Positions 17,436 through 24,747 of a stretch of 64,000 nucleotides of DNA are shown one piece after another. The translations under genes were made by a program, and so were the position numbers. This DNA comes from Acidobacteriota bacterium. GTDB taxonomy: Bacteria > Acidobacteriota > Vicinamibacteria > Vicinamibacterales > 2-12-FULL-66-21. Location of the stretch: the NCBI GenBank assembly GCA_003222675.1, contig QHWT01000038.1:2924-66923 (forward strand), written 5' to 3'. The notes under the pieces were generated by a model. The model was not told the origin of the DNA. It worked only from the letters and a program-made list of their open reading frames with translations, and made no database searches. Position 1 is the first letter of the stretch; each line of letters starts with the position of its first letter.

Positions 17436-18709
17436 GAGGTGGCTCCGGGCAGGGCGCCGGGCGCGCCGAACGTGCGCAAGACGTTCGCCGCATGGCGACG
17501 CGACTTCTGGTAGCGGCGCACTCCTTTGAATGCGCCTGTCAACTCGGCGACGATGAGATCGCGCGGGAGATCGGAACGACCGACGAATGATCGCAGGAGC
17601 CGACGCACGTTCCACCACCACATCCACCAGAGGGCCAGGCGTACTATGCCGGCGCGCTGGTCGGGATAGGCCTGGGCAGTCCTGACAAGATACGCATAGA
17701 AGCCGATGCCATTGTTGGCGAGCTGAGCGCGCAGCGCGCTGCGCTCGCGCCGATGACGATGCCGCACCAGGGCGGCGGGCTCATAGACGAGCGCGTGCCC
17801 TGCTCTGAGCACGCGGAAGAACATCTCGAGGTCACCGCCGCCGCTCGCAGGCGTGCCAACGTCGAGCGCCGGATCGAACAGCCCCTCTCGCTCGAAGAAC
17901 GCGCGGCGAAACGCCATGTTCGCGCCCGTGCCAAACCGGCCGGTGCCGCCGTAGGAGCGCGCGGCGTGCTCGCCGGCGTCAACATCGACGCGATACACCC
18001 AGCGAGAGAAGCCGCGGTTGAACCCTCCGTATACCTCGAACAGGCGCTGCGCCACGGTATCGATCTCGTCTGGCACGACGAGACCCGTCACACACATCGC
18101 GTGCGGCTCCTCTTCAAATGCCGCTGCGATGGCGCGTGCCCATCCAGCGTCGACGCTGACGTCGTCGTCGGTGTAGGCCACGATCTCGCCGCGACACTCG
18201 AGAATGGCGCGATTGCGCGCCCAATCGAGCCCGGGGCGCGGCTCGCGCACGTAGCGGAAGCTCGCATAGCGCGCGGCGACGTCGCGCGTGGAGTCGTCCT
18301 CAGGTGCGTTGTCGACGATCAACACATCGAGCAGATGTGGCGGGTAATCGAGAGCGGCAATCGCGTTGAGGCACTCAGGCAGCTGCGAGGCGTGGTTGCG
18401 CGTGCACACTGCAGCCGTCAGGACCGCGCGAGGCGCGGCGGCCACGCGAGGGCAGGCGCGGGGCAGGCGCGACAGATCGTCGATGGACGTGGCGTTCGAC
18501 GCGCCGTCAACGGCGAGATGCGCGGCAATGGCCCATCCATGCCGCTCGATGATCAATCGTGTGAGCTCCTGCGACGAGCACCCACGCCCGTCCGGATACA
18601 AGAGGCCGAGTGGGTGACCGTGCAGCCGCACGAGGATCCACTGTTCCCCGACCTGGGCAGGAGGGATCGCCGGAACGCCCGACTCGACGTCGACCGTGAT
18701 GAGCTTCAT
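17432..18709 (-). CDS. Glycosyltransferase family 2 with extra N-terminal domain (paralogue)
   Basis: The 425-residue protein has an N-terminal module of about 95 residues (WILVRLHGHPLGLLYPDG, then a helix) like that of its downstream paralogue, followed by the GT2 domain (VLTAAVCTRNHASQLPECL, LDVLIVDNAPEDDST, AYTDDDVSV, GGGDLEMFFRVLRAGH). A Trp-rich helix near residue 370 may rest on the membrane. It overlaps the next gene by 4 bp. Both enzymes carry EPRPGL.WARN or EPRPGLSFARN, typical of this GT2 subgroup. Function inside the cluster is inferred from neighbours. Confidence 0.88.
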   Translation of the reverse strand: MKLITVDVESGVPAIPPAQVGEQWILVRLHGHPLGLLYPDGRGCSSQELTRLIIERHGWAIAAHLAVDGASNATSIDDLSRLPRACPRVAAAPRAVLTAAVCTRNHASQLPECLNAIAALDYPPHLLDVLIVDNAPEDDSTRDVAARYASFRYVREPRPGLDWARNRAILECRGEIVAYTDDDVSVDAGWARAIAAAFEEEPHAMCVTGLVVPDEIDTVAQRLFEVYGGFNRGFSRWVYRVDVDAGEHAARSYGGTGRFGTGANMAFRRAFFEREGLFDPALDVGTPASGGGDLEMFFRVLRAGHALVYEPAALVRHRHRRERSALRAQLANNGIGFYAYLVRTAQAYPDQRAGIVRLALWWMWWWNVRRLLRSFVGRSDLPRDLIVAELTGAFKGVRRYQKSRRHAANVLRTFGAPGALPGATS

Positions 18710-18775
18710 AAGCGAACGCTCGCAGTGCGGCGTGCGGATCCGTGAAGTCCGCCGGCCGCGCGCTCGCGAAGGGGC

Positions 18776-18952
18776 TCAGATGATGGCGTCGACGTCGCTG
18801 GGCGTCGGTGTGTTGTCGAAGATGACGGTGCCGCGTTCGCGGACTGACACAATGGATGAGGACTCGCGCGGCCTCCGTTGGGTCGTCCACCACCACGCTC
18901 CCAATGCCGACCCGACTACGCCGGCCATAATTCCCAGGGTCCGTCTGGTCAA
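18776..18952 (-). CDS. 58-residue single-span membrane protein
   Basis: This short gene lies between two glycan genes on the same strand. The product begins with a basic TRRTLGI, continues with a hydrophobic Gly/Ala/Trp-rich helix (IMAGVVGSALGAWWW) and ends with a polar tail (GTVIFDNTPTPSDVDAII). I prefer TTG 18952 as start because a GGAGG motif lies five bases upstream; the ATG at 18928 is the alternative and would give 50 residues. The in-frame stop just upstream is the stop of the preceding membrane-protein gene. The layout of positive N-terminus, helix and polar tail supports a real inner-membrane peptide. No homologue is recognised. Confidence 0.55.
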   Translation of the reverse strand: MTRRTLGIMAGVVGSALGAWWWTTQRRPRESSSIVSVRERGTVIFDNTPTPSDVDAII

Positions 18953-19009
18953 GAGTGCCTCCGCTATCGATGTGGAGCAACTTTGGTACCAGCTGAGGTC
19001 GGTGCGGCG

Positions 19010-20659
19010 CTAGTGCAAGATGTAAAGGCCAGCTGGTCCGTCATCATCCTGGAATAAGCCTAGCTCGGCCACTCCCGGCTTGGTAACGAGCTCTTGACGC
19101 ATCGCCTCGAACCAATCGTATGGATAGCTCGCAGCGTGGACGATCACGTAGCGAACGCCGCTCTGCCGGAGCTCCGCGATGGCGGTCCGTTGGGGAAACG
19201 AGCGCAGGCGTGCGAGCCTCGTCAAGTACGACGCCGGATACATTCCGCTATAGCCGTTCAAGAGCGGCATCCAGTGAAAGGTCGACATGTACGCGTATTC
19301 AGCGTCACGTCCGGGCGGATCGCGCCGCCAAACGGGGAACTCTGCGACGGGGCCGCGCGGCTGCTGCGCAAGCACGCGATAGACGCCGGACGGAGCGTTC
19401 GCGTACTGCACCAGCGGCATCGCGGCGCGATATTCCACCAGCATGATCGCCAGGAGTACCACGAGCAGCACGCGCCGGGTCGGTGGAGCAAGCGAGGTCG
19501 CGATTGCATCGTATCCGTACGCGGCAAGCACGCCGAGGAACATGACGACGAAAATACCGAGGCGTGCAGGAGCGCGGAGGCCGCGATAGACGGATACGTG
19601 GCCGTGAAGAAAGGTGTAGGCGTAGCCTCCGAAACCCAGTGACATTTCGAACGCGGCGACCATCGCTATCAAGTACACGATCTGCCGGCGGGACGGTATG
19701 CGCAGGAGAAGCCCGATCATCGCGAGCAGGACGGCGAGCGCGCCTGGGAACAACCGGCGCTCCGGCCCGCCGCGCCTTGCGAATGTCCGCCCGTACAACC
19801 AGTTGGAGGGCGTGGCGACGAGATAGTTCGAGGGCCGCGCGCTGTAGGTCACGACCTCGGCGCCGGGCCGCTCGCCGAGCGTGTCACGCGTGCGCAAGTA
19901 CGGAACCGCGTAGGCCGCGCAGATGACGCCCGCGATCAGCGCGCCGAGCGCGAGCGGCGCGAGCGCGCGACCGAACGTCACGGCACGATCGCGGATCAGT
20001 AGAAGCGCGCCGGCGAACGCGAGCAGCGTCGCGAGAAAAATGCCGTAGTAGATGCTCGACAGCATCTGCAGCGCGACCGCGAGGCCAGCGGCGATGCCGT
20101 CACGCCAGCGGCCCGTGTCGAGCGTCCGGTGCAGCGCAAGGAACGCCCACGGCATCCACATGGTCCACTGAAGCTCCATGTGCATGATGTGTTCGTGCCG
20201 GTATGGAGCGAAGGCGAAGATGACCCCCGCCAGCAGCGCCGCGCCGCGGCTGCCGGTCAGATACCGGACCAGCATGAATATGCCAAGTGCGGACACCGCG
20301 ATTGCACCGAGCATCATCAGGTTGTGCACGAGAACCGGCTTCACTCCAATCCAGATCAGCGGCGCGGCGATAACGCCTTCGACGAGCATGGCGTCCGAGA
20401 ACGTCAGGGTGCGCGGCTCGGGATAGAAGATGTTGCCGTCGAAGAGATGTGACGGCGAAGACGAGAGCGCGTGCGCCACCCACGCCAGCCGCCACATGTT
20501 GAAATACACGTCCTGGTGCGCCGTCGCGCTGTCGCGGATGTGCAGGACCTGCGGCCACATCATGAACACGATCAACACGACGAAAACTGCCAGGGCCGCG
20601 AGCGGCCCTCGACCGAGCTCGGGCCAGGCGCCGCGTGCGCGTGAGACAAGAGACGTCAT
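19010..20659 (-). CDS. Polytopic membrane protein, GT-C/YfhO-like glycosyltransferase candidate
   Basis: The 549-residue protein has about 11-12 hydrophobic segments and, in the first extracytoplasmic loop, an acidic motif (ATAHQDVYFNMWRLAW) of the kind that GT-C polyprenyl-phosphate sugar transferases use for catalysis. A soluble C-terminal region (residues 430-549; GVYRVLAQQPRGPVAEFPVW, YVIVHAASYP) is typical of large membrane proteins in this family. It probably transfers a sugar from a lipid carrier on the periplasmic face. It overlaps the upstream MutS-like gene by 4 bp (ATGA). Confidence 0.75.
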   Translation of the reverse strand: MTSLVSRARGAWPELGRGPLAALAVFVVLIVFMMWPQVLHIRDSATAHQDVYFNMWRLAWVAHALSSSPSHLFDGNIFYPEPRTLTFSDAMLVEGVIAAPLIWIGVKPVLVHNLMMLGAIAVSALGIFMLVRYLTGSRGAALLAGVIFAFAPYRHEHIMHMELQWTMWMPWAFLALHRTLDTGRWRDGIAAGLAVALQMLSSIYYGIFLATLLAFAGALLLIRDRAVTFGRALAPLALGALIAGVICAAYAVPYLRTRDTLGERPGAEVVTYSARPSNYLVATPSNWLYGRTFARRGGPERRLFPGALAVLLAMIGLLLRIPSRRQIVYLIAMVAAFEMSLGFGGYAYTFLHGHVSVYRGLRAPARLGIFVVMFLGVLAAYGYDAIATSLAPPTRRVLLVVLLAIMLVEYRAAMPLVQYANAPSGVYRVLAQQPRGPVAEFPVWRRDPPGRDAEYAYMSTFHWMPLLNGYSGMYPASYLTRLARLRSFPQRTAIAELRQSGVRYVIVHAASYPYDWFEAMRQELVTKPGVAELGLFQDDDGPAGLYILH

Positions 20660-22464
20660 TTCGGCTGAATGCCAATCAGCTGCATCAGGCGCAGCGCGTT
20701 TCGCGATGTCGCCAGCCCCGGTCGCAGCCGATAGTCGAACGACATTTTTCCGTCCGGCTCAACCTGCTCGGTGAAGTGCACCAGCCTCGCCGCGGAGGCC
20801 AGCGGCGCTTCTTCCGCCAGTCCCAGATCGTGCGTGGTCATCGCGCCGATCGCGCCCGCATCGAGCAGGTGCCGCGCGACGGCACGCACCGCGATCGCGC
20901 GCTCGACGCTGTTGGTGCCCTGCAGCACCTCGTCGAGCAGATACACGAGCACACGCGATCGATTGTCATGACTCTCGGCGGCGTCGACGATGGCCTTGAG
21001 ACGCGCCAGCGCCGCCATGAAGTACGACAGCCCCAGCTCGAGCGAGTCCTGGACGCGAATGCTCGTGTACAGGGCTGCAGGGGGCGTGCTGAACGCCGTC
21101 GCACAGACCGGCGCTCCGGCTTCCGCCAGGACGATGTTAAGGCCGATCGCGCGCAGCAGCGTGCTCTTGCCCGACATATTCGATCCTGTGATCAGCAGCA
21201 CGGTTCCTGCCGGCCCGACCTCGATGTCGTTGGCCACGCGCCGGTCGGCTGAAATCAATGGATGCCCCACCGCCTTGGCACGAATCACATTCTCCAGTCG
21301 ATCGACGCGTGGCAATGTCCAGTCGGGTTCGTGATGGGCGATGGACGCCAACACCGACAATGCGTCGATTTCCGCGAGGGCCTGCAGCCAGCCGCGGGTA
21401 TGACGTCCGCAGCGCGATCGCCAGCGCTCCATCGCAAATAGCACGTGGAAGTCCCAGAGCGTGACGGCCTGGATGGGAAAGTGCAGCAGTGCCGCCGACG
21501 CTCGCAGCTCGGACCATTCCGCGAGGCGCGCGATCCGCCGGATGGCTGCCGGCGCTTCGCCGCCGGTGCGCAACTGCTGTTGCAGGCGGAGGAGCTCGGG
21601 CGAGGACCACTGCTCCGCCGTGGCATGCGCGAGCATCGCCGCGTAACGGCGCAATGCGCGCTCGCCGACCGACACGCGATCGAACACTGCGTAGGTGGGT
21701 CGCGCGCGGACGAAAGAAAGGATGACTCCCGCGAGCATTGGTATCAGCCACCACCCGGTAGTGAGCAGGCCGACAACCTGCGCCGCGATCAAAATCCAGA
21801 TCGAGGCGGTCAGAACGACGATGAGGACGCGCCACCAACGGGGAGAGAACCGCCCGGCTTCGAGCCACGAAAGAAAGGCGTCGAGCTCCGACGGTTTGAT
21901 CCGACCGAGGTACCCCTCGGTCGAGAGAGTTTCCCGCCAGTCGATCCTCGAGGCGAGCTCGTGCACCGCGATCTGCCGCGCGCGCACGATGTCGGGATCG
22001 GCTGGCGCCAGCAGCCACGAAAACACGCACGCCGTCCCCGACTCGGTCGCCGCCGGTCCCAGCCACTTCGTCAGCGATGCGTGGCCGAACAGATCGAGGT
22101 CGCGCGCGTAGGGATGCACATCGAAGTCGAGTGCTGCGGGCGGCGGAACGTCGGCGAGCGACGCCCAGTCGCGGCGCAAGCGCGCAAGCGCCTGCGCATT
22201 CACCTCCCGCGCCGCATCGGCGCGCTCCACCGCGTCGATCACGCGCGCGTGCCACACGACGAGCGCCGCAAAGGCCGCGATCAATGACGCACCGAGTCCC
22301 ACGGCTGCGACGCTCGAATGGCTCACGCCCCACCACGCCAGCGAGACGCCGCCGAGAAACGTCGCCAGGCGGAGGCGCGACAGCACGACCCCGCGCGCGG
22401 CGTGCGCGTCGCGCCGTGCCGTCCACGCGGCCGCGCGCTCCTCGTGCCACTCGCGCGCGGTCAT
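20656..22464 (-). CDS. MutS-related membrane ATPase (MutS domain V)
   Basis: The 602-residue protein has two hydrophobic hairpins (about residues 30-70 and 212-250) followed by helical lever-like regions and a C-terminal MutS ATPase core: Walker A GSNMSGKST with Lys433, Walker B VYLLDEVLQGTN and MTTHDLGL. It has no mismatch-recognition domain, so it is not the repair protein MutS. Similar membrane-anchored MutS-like proteins occur in several phyla without known function. It is translationally coupled (4-bp overlaps) on both sides, to a methyltransferase and to a GT-C-like protein, which makes a role near the envelope worth considering. Confidence 0.85.
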   Translation of the reverse strand: MTAREWHEERAAAWTARRDAHAARGVVLSRLRLATFLGGVSLAWWGVSHSSVAAVGLGASLIAAFAALVVWHARVIDAVERADAAREVNAQALARLRRDWASLADVPPPAALDFDVHPYARDLDLFGHASLTKWLGPAATESGTACVFSWLLAPADPDIVRARQIAVHELASRIDWRETLSTEGYLGRIKPSELDAFLSWLEAGRFSPRWWRVLIVVLTASIWILIAAQVVGLLTTGWWLIPMLAGVILSFVRARPTYAVFDRVSVGERALRRYAAMLAHATAEQWSSPELLRLQQQLRTGGEAPAAIRRIARLAEWSELRASAALLHFPIQAVTLWDFHVLFAMERWRSRCGRHTRGWLQALAEIDALSVLASIAHHEPDWTLPRVDRLENVIRAKAVGHPLISADRRVANDIEVGPAGTVLLITGSNMSGKSTLLRAIGLNIVLAEAGAPVCATAFSTPPAALYTSIRVQDSLELGLSYFMAALARLKAIVDAAESHDNRSRVLVYLLDEVLQGTNSVERAIAVRAVARHLLDAGAIGAMTTHDLGLAEEAPLASAARLVHFTEQVEPDGKMSFDYRLRPGLATSRNALRLMQLIGIQPK

Positions 22465-23237
22465 GCCGGCCGGCGCGCGCTGATGTTCAGCCGCCAGTAA
22501 TCGAGCGTGAACGGCTCCGCATCCACTGCCGACCGAAGCGTCAGCTCGTTCGTGAAGGCGGCCCGATCCTGCAGCGGAAGACGCGCGAGGTGAGGCCGGA
22601 TGCAGACCGTCGTAATGAAGTCGGCAAATTCGCTGGGACTATCGAACCGCACCGGCGCGGGCTCGAGGCTGACGTCGACGCCCTCGAAGCCTGCCGCTTC
22701 GAGACGCCGGCGTGTCGGTTCCTCGGTGGCGTAATGCCACGGCTCGGACCAATCATCGAAGTAGCGCGAGAATGGCGGTTCGCGCGCCAGCCCCATTGCG
22801 CGGGCGCGCAGCAGCGCGAGGTTCGGACCGCCGCCACATTGCGCTTCCAGCCGTCCGCCTCGCCTGAGCGCCATGATCACCGACCGGAACAGCGCACCAT
22901 GATCGAGGATCCAGTGGAACGTCGCCGTGCTGAAGACGACGTCGAACGCGCGGACGAACGGCAGCGACGCCCCGTCGCCCATCACGATCGCGGCCCGCGG
23001 CGCGTGCGTCCTCAGCCACGGCTGCGCCTCGAACAGCATCGACGAGGACCGATCGAAGGCGACCACGCGGCCGCGCGGCACCCTCTCAGCAACGACTGCA
23101 GTCAACCGGCCCGTGCCGCACCCGAGGTCGAGCACGGATTCGTCCCCCGCCAAGACGATCCGATCGAGGACGCGCATGCCCCACTCCTGCTGGGGCGCTG
23201 AAATCTGGTGGTAGTGCCGTGCGTTCCAATCGGCCAT
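22461..23237 (-). CDS. SAM-dependent methyltransferase (trans-aconitate/UbiE-like)
   Basis: The 258-residue protein has motif I VLDLGCGTGRLTAVVAERV, the acidic VVAFDRSSSML, FDVVFSTATFHWI (motif for trans-aconitate 2-methyltransferase-like enzymes) and a C-terminal lid. The start is ATG 23237 (MADWNARHYHQ); a longer frame exists upstream but is antisense to the next gene and unlike the family. It is the first gene of the minus-strand glycan series and overlaps the MutS-like gene by 4 bp. Substrate unknown. Confidence 0.88.
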   Translation of the reverse strand: MADWNARHYHQISAPQQEWGMRVLDRIVLAGDESVLDLGCGTGRLTAVVAERVPRGRVVAFDRSSSMLFEAQPWLRTHAPRAAIVMGDGASLPFVRAFDVVFSTATFHWILDHGALFRSVIMALRRGGRLEAQCGGGPNLALLRARAMGLAREPPFSRYFDDWSEPWHYATEEPTRRRLEAAGFEGVDVSLEPAPVRFDSPSEFADFITTVCIRPHLARLPLQDRAAFTNELTLRSAVDAEPFTLDYWRLNISARRPA

Positions 23238-23303
23238 CGGTATCGCGATAGTGTACAGTCCCAGCCGCTCGCGCGAGCGTCTGAACACTCGGGGGGGACG
23301 GGC

Positions 23304-24662
23304 ATGCGTCGAACGTTGATGGGGGTTGGACTCGCGGCGGCGGGTGCGGCAGCGCTCGGTGCGCAGGCGGCGCGCCCTGCCCGCGGCGTCACACTCTCGG
23401 ATCTCACGTGGGTCGAGGCGGAGCCGCTGCTGACGTCGTCCGCGGTGGTCGTCATCCCGCTCGGACCGGCGGCTGTCCAGCACGGACCGCACCTGAAATT
23501 GAACTACAGCGAGCGGCTCGTGCGGTATCTGGCGACGCGCGTCCAGGAGACCAGCTCGGTTGTGATAGCGCCCCCGCTCACGTATCATTTTCATCCCGCG
23601 TTTCTTGACTATCCGGGGTCCACATCGCTCAGGGGGACCACCGCGCGCGATCTCACGATCGACGTCGTCCGAAGCCTCGCGCGATCCGGACCGCGCCGGT
23701 TCTACCTGCTGAATACGGGAACGCCGACCGCGACTGCGCTGATGGAGACGGCCCAACGCTTGAAGGACGAAGGAATCCTGCTCGGCTACAGCGACGTTGC
23801 CGTGGTCCGCGACGCTGCGGTCGCGCTTCAGCAGACCAGCGTCACCCAGACGCATGCCGACGAGATCGAGACGTCGATGATGCTGTATGTCGATCCGTCT
23901 GCCGTCGACATGACGAAGGCAGTGCGCGAGTACGGGCGCGGAAATGGACCGATGACGCGACACGCGGGGGTGCCGGGCTTCTATTCCGCATCAGGAATTT
24001 CTGGCGATCCGACGCTCGCGACGCGCGAAAAGGGGCGCGTGCTCGTCGAAACGTTCGTCACCCGCATCCTCGGCGAGATCGAGCAGCTGCGCGTGACGCC
24101 ACTCCCGTCGCCGCGACCGGGATCATCATCGTCGTCCGCTGTGACACCGGGCGCACGCGGCGGCGCCGGTGGAGTCACCGAGCGGAGCTGCACGCCGCAG
24201 GACGAGCGCACCATCCGGCAGCTTGGCCCGCAATTCAGCGTCGCGTGGAGCGAAATGGACGCGGAGCGGATCGCGTTGATGTTCACGGAAGAAGGCGACA
24301 TGCGCCACCCGGACGGTAAGATCGAGCGCGGCCGCGAAATCATCCGTGAGGATCGCCGCGAGCTCTTCACGCGGCGCGAGTATCGCGGCAGCGTGCACCC
24401 GGTGACGCTCAACGACATCCGCTGCCTCGGCCCGGACGTCGCGATCGCGGATGGCAAATGGGAGCTGCGCAGCCTTGGCGGCGATCGCATCGACACTGCG
24501 CGCCGACCGTACGCCGGATGGTGCACGCTTATCGTGCGTCGGGCGGGCGGCCAATGGCTGATCGACGCGTGGCGCTACACGATCGATCCCCCGCCGAACA
24601 CGACGCCGGCGCCCACGATTCTCAAACGTCCCGGGTGGCCGGGAGGACCAGGCGGACACTGA
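23304..24662 (+). CDS. Creatininase-like domain fused to NTF2/SnoaL-like domain, exported
   Basis: The 452-residue protein has a signal peptide (residues 1-21), a creatininase-family domain (about 28-260) and, after a Ser/Pro/Gly-rich linker, an NTF2-like domain (about 300-440: QFSVAWSEMDAERIALMF, GREIIREDRRELF, WLIDAWRYTI). In the creatininase half the usual Glu-Gln-His-Gly-Pro-His is Val-Gln-His-Gly-Pro-His (residues 58-63), the usual Asp a few residues on is Ser69, and the glycine-rich GHGGN motif reads NTGTP, while HADEIETS is kept. Catalysis as a normal metal-dependent amidohydrolase is therefore doubtful. The ATG at 23304 is decided by the signal peptide. Confidence 0.75.
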   Translation: MRRTLMGVGLAAAGAAALGAQAARPARGVTLSDLTWVEAEPLLTSSAVVVIPLGPAAVQHGPHLKLNYSERLVRYLATRVQETSSVVIAPPLTYHFHPAFLDYPGSTSLRGTTARDLTIDVVRSLARSGPRRFYLLNTGTPTATALMETAQRLKDEGILLGYSDVAVVRDAAVALQQTSVTQTHADEIETSMMLYVDPSAVDMTKAVREYGRGNGPMTRHAGVPGFYSASGISGDPTLATREKGRVLVETFVTRILGEIEQLRVTPLPSPRPGSSSSSAVTPGARGGAGGVTERSCTPQDERTIRQLGPQFSVAWSEMDAERIALMFTEEGDMRHPDGKIERGREIIREDRRELFTRREYRGSVHPVTLNDIRCLGPDVAIADGKWELRSLGGDRIDTARRPYAGWCTLIVRRAGGQWLIDAWRYTIDPPPNTTPAPTILKRPGWPGGPGGH

Positions 24663-24672
24663 GTTGGTCCAG

Positions 24673-24741
24673 AAGTGTGACAGTCACAGTTTCCGAAACG
24701 GTGACAGTCACAGTTCGCCGGAAACTGTGACTGTCACACTT
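24673..24741. repeat. Perfect 23-bp inverted repeat with three GTGACAGTCAC-type motifs
   Basis: Positions 24673-24695 and 24719-24741 are exact reverse complements. The motif GTGACAGTCACAG also occurs a third time in the centre (24701-24713). GTGAC-A/T-GTCAC is itself palindromic. The element ends 6 bp before the start codon of the next gene, so it will either fold in the leader RNA around the ribosome site or act as a repeated operator; a mobile dyad of the word-repeat class is a third option. Confidence 0.85.
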
Positions 24742-24747
24742 TCTAAG

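Noticed and set aside
23238-23963. N-terminal extension of the methyltransferase frame at 22461-23237
   Set aside because: It is antisense to the creatininase-like gene and unlike methyltransferases; the ATG at 23237 gives a normal N-terminus.
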